Counted from the stretch's first letter, positions 23,258-32,163 are shown. The stretch: 48,638 nucleotides of DNA from Malaciobacter halophilus (GCF_002837275.1 NZ_NXIF01000011.1:1-48638); one strand, 5' to 3'. Numbers and translations: made by a program. The notes: a model not told the origin generated them from the sequence alone.

Positions 23258-25837
23258 ATGATTAAATACAAAGACTTTTCAATAAAAACTAAACTATTTA
23301 CTTTAACTATTATTCCTTTAATATTTATTATTATTTTATCTTCACTTTTTATATATAAAGAGTATAAAAATAAAAATGAATATTCTACTTTAAAACAGCT
23401 AATAAAAGTTGATTCTAATATATCACTTCTTTTACATGAAATACAAAAAGAAAGAGGTATGAGTGTAGGATATATAGGAAGTAATGCTAAAGAGTTTAAA
23501 AATAAACTTATAAGACAAAGAGAAAAAACTAATAATCAAATTAAAAATTTTGAAAATAGTTTTAAAAATTTGAATAAAGATGATTTATCAACTCATAGTT
23601 TAGAAATTGTAAATAATGTTTTTGATGAGTTTAGAAGTTTACAAAATATAAGAAATAGAATTGATAATTTAGAATTATCAACAAAAAAAGCTTTAAATTA
23701 TTATACTTTAATAAACTCTTTATTATTAGATTTTATTGCAAGAACATCTTCACTCTCACATGATACAAGTACAACAAAAGAGATATTATCTTTTTATAAT
23801 TTTCTAATGACAAAAGAAAAAGCTGGTATAGAACGCGCTATTGGTGCAAGTACCCTTGCAAAAGGTAGTTTTCAAGATGATATGTTTAGTAAATTTACTA
23901 GTTTAATCTCTACTCAAAATCAGTATCTAAAACAATTTAGAACATATGCAATTGATGAACATTTAAATTATGTTGATAATAAACTCAAAGATAACTCAAT
24001 AAATGAAGTACAAAAAATTAGAGATATATTAACCAATTCACAAAAGAAGCTAAAACTAATAATCTTAATGCAAGAAAATATAGGTTATGGAGGTATAATA
24101 CATGATTTTAAAAACTTTGTTTTAAGAAAAGATTTTAAATATAAAAATAGAGTAGAAAACAAATATAAGACTTTAAAAGAGTTAATTAAAAAGTATAAAA
24201 ATGATTTTTTTATATCAAATAGAGAGCTTAAACTTTTAAATCGTATTGAAGCTGTTTTTAAAGAGTATTATACTGGTTTAAATGTTATTGAAAACTCTAT
24301 ATTTAAAAATGTAAATACCACACAAATAGATAAATTGGTAAAAGTAGATGATACTCCTGCAATTGAAGCCATTCACGAACTTAAAAACAAACAATTTGAT
24401 ATAAAATCTACTGTTTGGTTTGATACAATAAGTAAAAAAATAGAGATATTAAAACAAATAGATGATTATCTTTCTAAAGAGTTATCAACAAAAGTAGCAA
24501 ATAAATATGATAGTGTATCTACATATTTTTATATAAATGTTATTGTTTTAATAATTGCATTAATAGTTATTTTTCTTTTAACTGCTTTAATTTATACAAA
24601 TATTTCAAAATCTGCTAAAAGTATTTATACAGGTATTGAAAGATTTATGAGATACATAAATAGAGAAATAAATGAGATTAAAGATATTGAAATACATGGT
24701 AATGATGAGTTTGGTAAAATTGCTGAAATGGCAAATAAAAATATGAAAAGAATAAATGATGATTTAGAAGAGGATATGCTTTGCGTAGGAGAAGCAATCT
24801 TAGTTTTAAATAGGATGAGAGAAGGATATTTTAATTGTAGGATAAAATCAACTGCAGCTAATCCTCAAATTCAAACTTTTGTTTATTCTGTAAATAAAAC
24901 CTTAGATATACAAAAAACTCTTTTTGATGAAATCTTACAAACTTTAAATAGTTATACAAATTATGACTATACTAAAAGTATCATAAATCAAGAAATAAAA
25001 GGGGACATGGCTAAACTATTAGAAGGAATAAATAGCTTAAAAGAGTCAATAACTCAAATGCTTCTTAAAAATCAAGATGTTGGACTTACATTGAAAAGTA
25101 GTTCAGGAGTATTACTTAAAAATGTAGATATTTTAAATAAATCCTCAAATGATGCAGCAGTTAAGCTTGAAGAAACAGTAGCTGCTTTAGATGAAATAAG
25201 TGGAAATATAACATCTACAAATACAAATGTTAAGCAAATGTCACAAAATGCAAAAATATTAACTAACTCTTCAACAGAAGGAAAAAATCTAGCAAATCAA
25301 ACAACAGAGTCTATGGAAGAGATAAATAGACAAGTTGAAGCAATAAATGAAGCTATTACATTAATAGACCAAATAGCATTTCAAACAAATATTCTTTCAT
25401 TAAATGCAGCAGTAGAAGCAGCAACTGCTGGAGAAGCTGGAAAAGGTTTTGCAGTTGTTGCACAAGAAGTTAGAAACTTAGCTAGTAGAAGTGCTGAAGC
25501 TGCAAACAAAATAAAACAGATTGTAGAGAACGCTACAGAAAAATCAGCAAAAGGTAAAACTATTGCTTCTTCTATGATTGAAGGATACAATAGACTAAAT
25601 GAAAATGTACAAAAAACCGTATCTTTAATAGAGAATATTCAAAGTGCATCAGCAGAACAAACAGAGGGAATAAACCAAATAAATGATGCTTTAAATAGTT
25701 TAGATAAACAAACACAACAAAATGCAAATGTTGCAACTCAAACAAACGATATTGCACATGAAGCTTCAAATATTGCAAAATCCGTAGTAAAAAATGTAAA
25801 GAAAAACAATTTTAAAGGCAAACTTGAAGATTTATAA
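23258..25837 (+). CDS. NIT-domain methyl-accepting chemotaxis protein
   Basis: The 859-residue receptor has a first membrane helix at about 13-32. The periplasmic region has the NIT motif [19 protein letters not shown], known for nitrate/nitrite sensing in related receptors. A second helix lies at about 425-447, then a HAMP-like segment, a further linker and a methyl-accepting output domain. The hairpin tip reads [40 protein letters not shown]. It pairs with the PAS protein just upstream. No C-terminal CheR-tether pentapeptide is visible. Nitrate or nitrite as ligand is suggested by the domain only. Confidence 0.9.
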   Translation: MIKYKDFSIKTKLFTLTIIPLIFIIILSSLFIYKEYKNKNEYSTLKQLIKVDSNISLLLHEIQKERGMSVGYIGSNAKEFKNKLIRQREKTNNQIKNFENSFKNLNKDDLSTHSLEIVNNVFDEFRSLQNIRNRIDNLELSTKKALNYYTLINSLLLDFIARTSSLSHDTSTTKEILSFYNFLMTKEKAGIERAIGASTLAKGSFQDDMFSKFTSLISTQNQYLKQFRTYAIDEHLNYVDNKLKDNSINEVQKIRDILTNSQKKLKLIILMQENIGYGGIIHDFKNFVLRKDFKYKNRVENKYKTLKELIKKYKNDFFISNRELKLLNRIEAVFKEYYTGLNVIENSIFKNVNTTQIDKLVKVDDTPAIEAIHELKNKQFDIKSTVWFDTISKKIEILKQIDDYLSKELSTKVANKYDSVSTYFYINVIVLIIALIVIFLLTALIYTNISKSAKSIYTGIERFMRYINREINEIKDIEIHGNDEFGKIAEMANKNMKRINDDLEEDMLCVGEAILVLNRMREGYFNCRIKSTAANPQIQTFVYSVNKTLDIQKTLFDEILQTLNSYTNYDYTKSIINQEIKGDMAKLLEGINSLKESITQMLLKNQDVGLTLKSSSGVLLKNVDILNKSSNDAAVKLEETVAALDEISGNITSTNTNVKQMSQNAKILTNSSTEGKNLANQTTESMEEINRQVEAINEAITLIDQIAFQTNILSLNAAVEAATAGEAGKGFAVVAQEVRNLASRSAEAANKIKQIVENATEKSAKGKTIASSMIEGYNRLNENVQKTVSLIENIQSASAEQTEGINQINDALNSLDKQTQQNANVATQTNDIAHEASNIAKSVVKNVKKNNFKGKLEDL

Positions 25838-25867
25838 ACTATAGTTAAAAGAGCAAAATAGACATAC

Positions 25868-25914
25868 AAAAAACCTTATTTTAGTGATAAAATTGAAACT
25901 AAAAAAGGTTTTTT
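25868..25914 (+). terminator. Terminator hairpin ending at the next ribosome site
   Basis: AAAAAACCTT (25868-25877) pairs with AAGGTTTTTT (25905-25914). An inner stem ATTTTA/TAAAAT (25878-25883 with 25888-25893) encloses GTGA. The T-run reaches the ATG at 25916. The 3' arm contains the AAAAAAGG ribosome site of the oxidoreductase gene, so the hairpin may terminate the receptor transcript and also mask translation start on read-through RNA. Confidence 0.7.
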
Positions 25915-25915
25915 T

Positions 25916-26833
25916 ATGAATATTGCCATAATAGGTGCAGGTCTTAGTGGATGTGTACTATACAATAATCTTATAAAAAAAAATCACAAAATAACAATTT
26001 TTGAAAAATCAAGAGGTACTGGTGGAAGATTAAGTACAAAATATATACATAATAGATTTTGTGACCATGGTACACCTTATTTTGAAACAAATAACGAAAA
26101 TTTTATTAAGTTTTGTGATAACTTAATAAAAAAAGAGATATTACGAAAAGAGAAAAATAGATACATACCTACAAATGGAATAAATAAAATCTGTTCTAGT
26201 CTAATCAATAAAAAAGACTTAAAAACTGAAACTAAAATTGTAGCTTGTGAGTATAAAAATAGTAAGTGGTGTTTAAAAGATAGTAATAATAAAACTTATG
26301 ATAACTTTGATATTTTACTTTTAACTATACCTTCTTATCAAATTTTAGAACTTAAAATAGACTTGAATCCTCAAATAAAAAGAGAGTTAAAAAAAGTAAA
26401 TTATGATAGTATATTTACTATGATTTTACACTCAAATAAAAATATCTCTTTACATAAAGCATTGAAAAATACTAATATTTTTAAAAAGATTATTAACAAC
26501 TCAAATAAATATAATTATACAGATTTTAGTAGTTTTGTACTACATTCAAATGAAAAATTTTCCAATAAAAACAATACAAAAACAAAAGAGGAAATAGAAA
26601 AAAAATTACTTAATAAACTTGAAAAACTAAATATAACTTTTGATAAAAATTTCAAAATAATTCCACATCTTTGGAAATATGCATTTGCAAAAAATGTACT
26701 TGAAAAAGAGTTTTTATATGATGAAAAACAATCATTAGGAGTATGTGGAGACTACTTTTTAATTAATAATATAGAAGGTGCTTTTTTAAGTTCATCAAAA
26801 CTTAGTGAATATATAAAGATTTCCATTTCTTAA
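25916..26833 (+). CDS. FAD/NAD(P)-dependent amine-oxidase-like protein (renalase-like)
   Basis: The 305-residue protein opens with MNIAIIGAGLSGC, a dinucleotide-binding GxGxxG. FEKSRGTGGRLSTKYI follows, then FCDHGTPYFETNNENF, features of the short FAD-dependent oxidoreductases often located beside photolyase genes. A C-terminal LGVCGDYFLINNIEGAFLSSSKLSEYI completes the FAD site. The substrate is not known. It stands alone, with a long hairpin directly over its start region. Confidence 0.82.
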   Translation: MNIAIIGAGLSGCVLYNNLIKKNHKITIFEKSRGTGGRLSTKYIHNRFCDHGTPYFETNNENFIKFCDNLIKKEILRKEKNRYIPTNGINKICSSLINKKDLKTETKIVACEYKNSKWCLKDSNNKTYDNFDILLLTIPSYQILELKIDLNPQIKRELKKVNYDSIFTMILHSNKNISLHKALKNTNIFKKIINNSNKYNYTDFSSFVLHSNEKFSNKNNTKTKEEIEKKLLNKLEKLNITFDKNFKIIPHLWKYAFAKNVLEKEFLYDEKQSLGVCGDYFLINNIEGAFLSSSKLSEYIKISIS

Positions 26834-26877
26834 ATACAGATTGTATAAAAAATCTATTTTTAATACAGTTTGTATTA
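26833..26877. promoter_or_regulatory. Two tandem TACA-N3-TGTA palindromes
   Basis: AATACAGATTGTATA (26833-26847) and TAATACAGTTTGTATTA (26861-26877) share the core AATACAG-TTGTAT. The second is a perfect palindrome around GTT. Their starts are 29 bases apart, close to three helical turns. They lie just after the oxidoreductase stop and about 170 bases before the phosphodiesterase start. Paired operators for a dimeric repressor are plausible; the protein is unknown. The first site could also act as a weak hairpin. Confidence 0.5.
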
Positions 26878-27043
26878 GTTTTAATACTATTTATAAATTA
26901 CAATAACTTTTTTTACAAAAAATAATTTAATCTAATTTTAATCTTTGTAAACTCTTTATATATGTTTTAATATATACAAAAATAGTAAACCTTTCTATCA
27001 TAGAAAATTAGATATACTTATTTACTTTTAAAAAAGGGTTTAA

Positions 27044-27961
27044 ATGTTAGATAGAAGTATTAAGGTACTTGGTGCATATGGGGGAAAAGCTGTTGATATA
27101 AATAATACAAGTATTCAACTAGATAAATACACTACAATTGATGCTGGAAATATATTAAAAGGAATAGGAGAAGAGTCTAAATATATAGATAAAATATTTT
27201 TAACACACTCTCATCTTGACCATATTGTAGATATACCTTTTTTAGCAGATGCTTTTTTTGAACTTAGAGATTATCCTATAACAATTTATGGATTAAAACA
27301 GACTCTTGAAGATTTGAAAAAACATATATTCAATTGGGATATTTGGCCAAATTTTTTAGAGATTGATTTAATAAATAAAAAGAATGGTTCAATTAAATTT
27401 GTAGAGATTGAATTAAATAAAACTATAGTTTTTGATAACTTTACTATTAAACCTATTAAAACAGAACATACAGTCTCTAGTTGTGGCTATGTAATTCAAA
27501 AACAAGATAAAGCCCTACTTTTTACAGCTGATACATATAAGTGTAATACAATATGGGAGGAATTAAACCATAACAAAAATATTAAGACACTTATTATTGA
27601 TGTATCTTTTCCTTCACGACTTTCAAATATAGCTAAAAGTAGCAATCATCTATCTCTTAAAGATTTAATAGAAGAGTTAGAAAAATTAAAAAGAGATGAT
27701 GTTTGTATATATATTAATCACCTTAAGCCTTCATATATACAAGAGATAAAAGATGAAGTAGCAAAGTTAAGTAGTAAGTATCAAATACAAATACTAAATG
27801 ATGGAGATATTATTGACTTGCAAACATCAAAAAAAGATAGTAGCTTAATCTATGAAAATAGTACAAAATATCATTTAAAAAAAATATTAGAAAATACAAA
27901 TACTAAACGGCAATTTGATAAACTTATTGCAATACTAGAAAAAGAAAAAAATAGACTATAA
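27044..27961 (+). CDS. Class II 3',5'-cyclic-nucleotide phosphodiesterase (MBL fold)
   Basis: The 305-residue protein contains the metal-binding HSHLDH (His55, His57, Asp59, His60), preceded by the ITxDAGN-like TTIDAGN. Downstream metal ligands appear in TEHTVSSCGY, LFTADTY and YINHLKP. The HSHLDHI form and NILKGIG stretch match class II cAMP phosphodiesterases (CpdP/PDE1 type). It should hydrolyse cyclic nucleotides in the cytoplasm or periplasm; no signal peptide is seen. Residues after about 265 are an extra charged helical tail. The gene is monocistronic with AAAAAGGG upstream and a strong terminator downstream. Confidence 0.87.
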   Translation: MLDRSIKVLGAYGGKAVDINNTSIQLDKYTTIDAGNILKGIGEESKYIDKIFLTHSHLDHIVDIPFLADAFFELRDYPITIYGLKQTLEDLKKHIFNWDIWPNFLEIDLINKKNGSIKFVEIELNKTIVFDNFTIKPIKTEHTVSSCGYVIQKQDKALLFTADTYKCNTIWEELNHNKNIKTLIIDVSFPSRLSNIAKSSNHLSLKDLIEELEKLKRDDVCIYINHLKPSYIQEIKDEVAKLSSKYQIQILNDGDIIDLQTSKKDSSLIYENSTKYHLKKILENTNTKRQFDKLIAILEKEKNRL

Positions 27962-27987
27962 AATAGAAGAAAATACTCTTCTATTTT
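27960..27987. terminator. Bidirectional terminator between converging genes
   Basis: AAAATAGAAGA (27960-27970) pairs perfectly with TCTTCTATTTT (27977-27987) around a six-base loop. It lies between the phosphodiesterase and the nitroreductase, and both stop codons abut or overlap the arms. Confidence 0.75.
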
Positions 27988-28613
27988 ATAAATTCTGTTA
28001 TCTCATCAAGACTTAATCTTAACTGTTCTGATTGTTCATTTATTCTATATCCAAAAGGTAATACCATAGCTACTTGATATTTAGAAGTATCTAGCTCTAA
28101 TATTTTTTCTAATTTATCTTTTTCAAATCCTTCAATAGGACAAGAATCAATCCCAATTCCAGCTGCAGCTGTCATCATATTTCCTGCTGCAATATATGTC
28201 TGTCTTGCAGTCCATTCATAAATATTTTTATCACTACTTAGCGTATCTTTTAAATGATTTGCATAAAGATTTATATAAAACTCTTTTTTGTCTTGAGGCA
28301 TTGGTCTTCTTCCAAATCTTTTTTCAGGTACCCCACTTTGAACTTTTACATCTTCTATTTTTGCTAAAATAATTACTAAATCACTACAAGTTGTAATTTG
28401 AGCTTGATTCCAACAAACTGGTTTAATTTTTTCTTTTATTTCTTGGTTTTGTATTACTAAAAATTTCCATGGCTCCATACCAAATGATGAAGGTGATTTT
28501 CTAGCTACTTCTAAAATAAACTCTAAATCTTCTGCTGGTATTTTTTTTGTATCATCAAATACTTTACAAGCATGTCTAAAATTCATCGCTTTTAAAAACT
28601 CTTCTTTTTTCAT
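27981..28613 (-). CDS. NAD(P)H-dependent nitroreductase family oxidoreductase
   Basis: The 210-residue flavin enzyme has FRHACKVFDDTKKIPAEDLEFILEVARKSPSSFGMEPWKFLVI at the N-terminus. AAAGIGIDSCPIEGFEKDKLEKIL and VAMVLPFGYR follow near the end, which are NfsB-type FMN contacts. Length agrees with NfsB (217). It likely reduces quinones or nitro compounds in the cytoplasm. It is the last gene of a minus-strand set with an ABM monooxygenase and an MdaB-like enzyme. These are divergent from an HxlR regulator, suggesting quinone or electrophile detoxification under HxlR control (inference). Confidence 0.9.
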   Translation of the reverse strand: MKKEEFLKAMNFRHACKVFDDTKKIPAEDLEFILEVARKSPSSFGMEPWKFLVIQNQEIKEKIKPVCWNQAQITTCSDLVIILAKIEDVKVQSGVPEKRFGRRPMPQDKKEFYINLYANHLKDTLSSDKNIYEWTARQTYIAAGNMMTAAAGIGIDSCPIEGFEKDKLEKILELDTSKYQVAMVLPFGYRINEQSEQLRLSLDEITEFIK

Positions 28614-28622
28614 TTTATATCC

Positions 28623-28919
28623 TTATATTGATAATTTTTCTAATTTATTTATTTGAACACTCTCTAACTTGTTTTCTATATTTGCTAAAAACTCTTGAAA
28701 ATGTGATTTATTTTCATGTTCTGTTAAATACTCTTTTGTTTCCCAAGTTTCAACAAAAGTATAAGAGTTACTCTCTTCTAAACATTTATGTAAATCATAT
28801 TGAATACAACCCTTATCATTTTCATGCGTCTTTTTATATAGTTTAACAAGCTCATTAAATACAACTTCTTCAAACTCTGGTTTTATTTTAATTTTTGCTA
28901 CAACAATTATATTTTTCAT
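28623..28919 (-). CDS. ABM-domain putative quinol monooxygenase
   Basis: The 98-residue protein is a single ferredoxin-like antibiotic-biosynthesis-monooxygenase domain: IIVVAKIKIKPEFEEVVFNELVKLYKKTHENDKGCIQYDLHK. YTFVETWETKEYLTEHENKSHFQEF closes the motif, as in YgiN. Such proteins are dimers that act on quinols or small aromatics without a cofactor. It sits 9 bases before the nitroreductase and 39 bases after the MdaB-like gene, consistent with a quinone-handling operon. Confidence 0.88.
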   Translation of the reverse strand: MKNIIVVAKIKIKPEFEEVVFNELVKLYKKTHENDKGCIQYDLHKCLEESNSYTFVETWETKEYLTEHENKSHFQEFLANIENKLESVQINKLEKLSI

Positions 28920-28958
28920 TTTATACCTTTGATTTTTTAATAAAATAACTTTAGTATC

Positions 28959-29552
28959 CTATTTTACAAAATTTCTTTTTAATGTATTAGTAAATCTTTC
29001 TAACTCACTTTTCATATCTAAATCTGATTTGAATATATCATGAATAGCATAAGTTTCTAAAGGTTTTGCTCCACAAAATTGAAATGTTTTATGTGTTGCT
29101 ATATTTGCTTCATCAAGAGATAATCCATCAAAAAAACCATCTTTATTATCAAATTCATTACTAGGACAATTATATGTTAATGAAAGCATATACTTTTTAT
29201 CATTCATTAGTCCACCACTACCATATTTCTTACTACTATCACTTCTACTTCTTCCATCATTTACAAAAGTAACTGTACCATTTCCTCCTGAAAAAATTTC
29301 ATCCATATACTTTTTTGTTATCCAAGGAACTCCCATCCAATAAATAGGATATTGAAATAGTATATAATCTGCCCAAGAAAATTTATCTAACTCTTCTTTT
29401 ATGTCATAATCACTTTCTACTGTACTATGTTTTACTTCAAAATTGTTTTTTAAAAAAAACTCTTCTGCTGTATCAATAAAAGTTTGAGTAAGTTTGCCTT
29501 CTGCTATCTCTTCATATTTTTGATGTCCATTAATTATAAGAACATTTTTCAT
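28959..29552 (-). CDS. MdaB-like NAD(P)H quinone reductase/flavodoxin-fold protein
   Basis: The 197-residue protein opens with KNVLIINGHQKYEEIAEGKLTQTFIDTAEEFF. It then shows FSWADYILFQYPIYWMGVPWITKKYMDEIF and LSLTYNCPSNEF, the FAD-contact features of MdaB (about 193 residues). Such enzymes reduce quinones by two electrons and protect against redox cycling. It is the first gene of the minus-strand detox set and is divergent from hxlR, sharing a 129-base regulatory region. Confidence 0.9.
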   Translation of the reverse strand: MKNVLIINGHQKYEEIAEGKLTQTFIDTAEEFFLKNNFEVKHSTVESDYDIKEELDKFSWADYILFQYPIYWMGVPWITKKYMDEIFSGGNGTVTFVNDGRSRSDSSKKYGSGGLMNDKKYMLSLTYNCPSNEFDNKDGFFDGLSLDEANIATHKTFQFCGAKPLETYAIHDIFKSDLDMKSELERFTNTLKRNFVK

Positions 29553-29606
29553 AACTACTCCTGTATTAATTTAGGAAATTATATACATTATAAACTTAAA
29601 TTTCTC

Positions 29607-29628
29607 TTACTTTACTTTAGGTAAGTAA
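29607..29628. promoter_or_regulatory. Inverted repeat between the mdaB-like gene and hxlR
   Basis: TTACTT (29607-29612) and AAGTAA (29623-29628) face each other across ten bases. CTTAC/GTAAG (29606-29610 and 29621-29625) gives an alternative overlapping pairing. Position in the shared divergent promoter region, upstream of the hxlR -10 box, fits an HxlR-type operator that controls both directions (inference). Confidence 0.5.
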
Positions 29629-29647
29629 TGTGATTTAATATAGTTTA

Positions 29648-29656
29648 TGGTATAAT
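29648..29656 (+). promoter_or_regulatory. Extended -10 promoter of hxlR
   Basis: TGGTATAAT is an exact extended -10 element, 25 bases before the hxlR start codon. AAAAAGGA follows as the ribosome site. Confidence 0.65.
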
Positions 29657-29681
29657 TCTTTTTTATAAAAAGGATTTTATA

Positions 29682-30062
29682 ATGTATTATATAAATGAAA
29701 AAGAGTATAAGTGCTCAGTTGCTGTTACTCTTGATATTTTTAATGATAGATGGAAATTAGCTATTATCTGGCATTTATTAGAAGATGATAAAAGATTTAA
29801 AGATTTACATGAAGATATTGCAGAGATAACACAAAAAACATTAACTGTAAAGTTAAAAGAATTAGAAGAAAAAAATATCATAAATAGAGAGGTATTCCCT
29901 GAAGTTCCTCCTAAAGTTGTTTACTCTTTAACTCCAATGGGAGAACAACTTAAACCAGTATTAACAGAGATGTATAAATGGGGTATAAAATATGTTGAAG
30001 AGCATGGCGAACTTATAAAAGATAATCTGTGTGATGCAGAGTTCAAAATTGCAAAACAATAA
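29682..30062 (+). CDS. HxlR-family winged-helix transcriptional regulator
   Basis: The 126-residue protein carries the HxlR pattern: CSVAVTLDIFNDRWKLAIIWHLLEDDKRFKDLHEDIAEITQKTLTVKLKELEEKNII. VPPKVVYSLTPMGEQLKPVLTEMYKWG follows. Such dimers sense electrophiles or redox change, often through the N-terminal cysteine (here Cys11). It is divergent from the mdaB-like operon, a classic arrangement for control of quinone-detoxification genes. The AEC transporter follows 11 bases downstream. Confidence 0.9.
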   Translation: MYYINEKEYKCSVAVTLDIFNDRWKLAIIWHLLEDDKRFKDLHEDIAEITQKTLTVKLKELEEKNIINREVFPEVPPKVVYSLTPMGEQLKPVLTEMYKWGIKYVEEHGELIKDNLCDAEFKIAKQ

Positions 30063-30073
30063 CTAATTAAAAC

Positions 30074-30973
30074 ATGGAAAATTTTGTTTTAATTATTGTT
30101 GCCATTCTTATTGGATATGCTCTTCAAAAATTTAAGATTTTTTCTCAAGAGACTCCAATAATATTAAACCAATATATTATATATATCTCATTACCTGCAA
30201 TTATTTTATTGCAAGTACCAAAACTAAACATCTCTATTGATATTATTATCCCTGCAATTATTGCATGGATTGTTATGATTTTAAGTGCTGGTGTAGTATT
30301 ACTATTTTCTAAATACTACAAATGGTCTAAAGAAGTAACAGGTGCTTTATTGCTTGTTGCAGTTTTATCAAACAGCTCTATTGCTGGTATTCCTTTACTA
30401 AATACTTACATAGGTGAAAAAGCAATCCCTTATGTTATTATTTATGACCAATTAGGAACATTTATAGCGCTTGCAACATATGGAACACTAATTACTGCTT
30501 TATATTCAAATAATAAAGGAACAACTCCTAGAATTATTGTTCAAAAGGTAATTACATTTCCACCTTTTATGTCGCTTATTGTTGCATTTTGTTTCTTAGG
30601 TGTGGAATTTCCACCTTTACTTACAAGTATATTAACAGATTTTTCATATACACTTATTCCTGTTGCTTTAGTAGCAGTTGGTTTACAACTAAAGTTAAAA
30701 ATGCCAAAATCAGATTTGAAACCTTTAAGTATTGCTCTTTTAGTAAAACTTATAATTGGCCCAATTATTGCATATTTTGCTGCTGTAATGTTTGGTTGGC
30801 AACATACTTTAGCAAGTGATGTATCAATCTTAGAAGCTGGTATGTCTCCTATGATAACAGCAGGAGCAATAGCAGCAATGGTTGGTCTTGCACCAAGACT
30901 TAGTACAGCAATAGTTGGATATGGAATAGTTGTTTCTTTTTTAACAACATATGTAATTTCAAGGATGCTTTAA
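30074..30973 (+). CDS. AEC-family (auxin efflux carrier) transporter
   Basis: The 299-residue protein has about nine or ten hydrophobic helices. It opens ENFVLIIVAILIGYALQKF and has SNSSIAGIPLLNTYIG (helix 4 region) and LEAGMSPMITAGAIAAMVGL near the end, which is the AEC family pattern. Substrate may be malate or another organic acid. No good ribosome site precedes the ATG, 11 bases after the hxlR stop, so translation may depend on coupling. Its stop overlaps the end of a decayed HPP gene on the other strand. Confidence 0.85.
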   Translation: MENFVLIIVAILIGYALQKFKIFSQETPIILNQYIIYISLPAIILLQVPKLNISIDIIIPAIIAWIVMILSAGVVLLFSKYYKWSKEVTGALLLVAVLSNSSIAGIPLLNTYIGEKAIPYVIIYDQLGTFIALATYGTLITALYSNNKGTTPRIIVQKVITFPPFMSLIVAFCFLGVEFPPLLTSILTDFSYTLIPVALVAVGLQLKLKMPKSDLKPLSIALLVKLIIGPIIAYFAAVMFGWQHTLASDVSILEAGMSPMITAGAIAAMVGLAPRLSTAIVGYGIVVSFLTTYVISRML

Positions 30974-31218
30974 ATCCAATAAGTTGGATAGTATCTTTTC
31001 TCATTTTGCGATAGGTTATTTATAAATAGTGCTACTAAAAGCATTAGTAAAGCCCCTATTGCAATTGGAGTAAAAGGATATAACCACCCTAAAGCTTGTA
31101 TTTTTTCACTACCAATAACATAAATTAATGCTGTTGCGCCTCCTGGAGGATGTAAGGTACAACTATAATGCATAATAACAATAGCTAATGAAATACTTAA
31201 TGCACAAAGTAATTCCAC
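30970..31218 (-). pseudogene. Remnant of an HPP-family membrane protein
   Basis: A GTG-initiated frame of 82 residues contains LHPPGGATALIYV, the defining HPP motif, and a following pair of helices (IAIGALLMLLVALFIN). HPP-family proteins normally have further helices upstream, including the LAQPRN segment. That segment is missing here. The same frame stays open back to 31317, directly behind the stop of the DMT gene, but encodes no HPP sequence there. Deletion of the 5' half is the simplest explanation. A truncated but still expressed protein is possible. Confidence 0.7.
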
Positions 31219-31314
31219 AGAAAGATATACTTTAAAAAACTTTACTACAAAAACTGAAACTAATTTTTTAAATTTTATAAAAATAAAAAAGGTTTTAAAA
31301 TGATTTATATCAAA

Positions 31315-31773
31315 TCACTTCTCAAAATTAAAAAGCCAAACTCCTAAAATTACTAATAAAACAGCAATAATCTTTGTTAATGATATATCTTTAACTTCAA
31401 AACTAAAAAGTCCAAACTTATCAATAAGTAAAGACATAATTATTTGTCCACTAATCATAGAAAGAATCATTGATGCCATTCCAATTTTTGGAGCAATAAT
31501 AATCCCAATAGTTACAACAAAAGCACCTATTATACCTGCAAACCAAGAGTAAGTTGGAGGTGTAGAGTTAAAATCTAAATTTGCAAGACTTACTTTTGTA
31601 AATAATAAAACTACAAAAATCAAACAAAGTGTCCCAACAAAAAAAGATACCATTGAAGCAAACTCAAAAGAACCACTCCATTTTGCAACATATAAATTCA
31701 ATGCTGCTTGAACTGGCATACCAGCACCTGCTACAATCATCAATAAAACATAAAAAACTTTAGTATCAATCAT
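31315..31773 (-). CDS. DMT-superfamily membrane protein (YdcZ/DUF606-type)
   Basis: The 152-residue protein contains about five hydrophobic helices with PVQAALNLYVAKWSGSFEFASMVSFFVGTL and SWFAGIIGAFVVTIGIIIAPKIGMASMILSMISGQIIMSLLIDKFGLFSFE. This is the YdcZ/DUF606 layout of half-size DMT transporters. Substrate unknown. The C-terminus NFEK is followed by the HPP remnant in the same reading frame after a TGA. An AAGGA ribosome site precedes its ATG. Confidence 0.85.
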   Translation of the reverse strand: MIDTKVFYVLLMIVAGAGMPVQAALNLYVAKWSGSFEFASMVSFFVGTLCLIFVVLLFTKVSLANLDFNSTPPTYSWFAGIIGAFVVTIGIIIAPKIGMASMILSMISGQIIMSLLIDKFGLFSFEVKDISLTKIIAVLLVILGVWLFNFEK

Positions 31774-31911
31774 AATTTATCCTTATTTTGTTAAAAACTA
31801 TAACTTTTAATGGCTTAAATTACTAATTATTCTTATATTTTGGTGGCGACTTAGTTGCATTTAAAGTTTATTTGTTATACTCCAAATTTTAAAATATTAA
31901 AAAGGATATTT

Positions 31912-32163
31912 ATGTCTAATCATTGTCCCTATTGTCAAAAGAAAATTTCAATAAGTAAAGTCTTTTGTTCAAGAGATTGTAAAGACAATTATTTTCAAAT
32001 GGTAGCTATTCAAATACCAAAACCTTTTATTAAAAGAATCTTTGTATTTTGTGATAAAGAACAAAGAGAAAAAGAGATATCTAACTTTGCTAGAAGACAT
32101 GGTTGGAAAGAGAGTTTAATAAGAAACAAAATTGAAAAACTTAAAGAAGAGTACGGATACTAA
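31912..32163 (+). CDS. Small zinc-ribbon protein of unknown function
   Basis: The ATG at 31912 with AAAAAGGA upstream gives 83 residues; a TTG at 31855 is a poorer start. The frame shows CPYC followed by CSRDC, a four-cysteine metal ribbon in the first 30 residues. A basic helical tail (ISNFARRHGWKESLIRNKIEKLKEEYGY) follows. The tail could bind nucleic acid or protein. I do not recognise the family. It recalls the DUF2256-type small ribbons near photolyase genes, but the ribbon spacing is not the same. Confidence 0.75.
   Translation: MSNHCPYCQKKISISKVFCSRDCKDNYFQMVAIQIPKPFIKRIFVFCDKEQREKEISNFARRHGWKESLIRNKIEKLKEEYGY

Noticed and set aside
31841-31860. GC-rich GTGGCGACTTAGTTGC stretch before the zinc-ribbon gene
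   Set aside because: It stands out against its surroundings but has only a weak 4-of-5 palindrome and no clear element; not enough to call.
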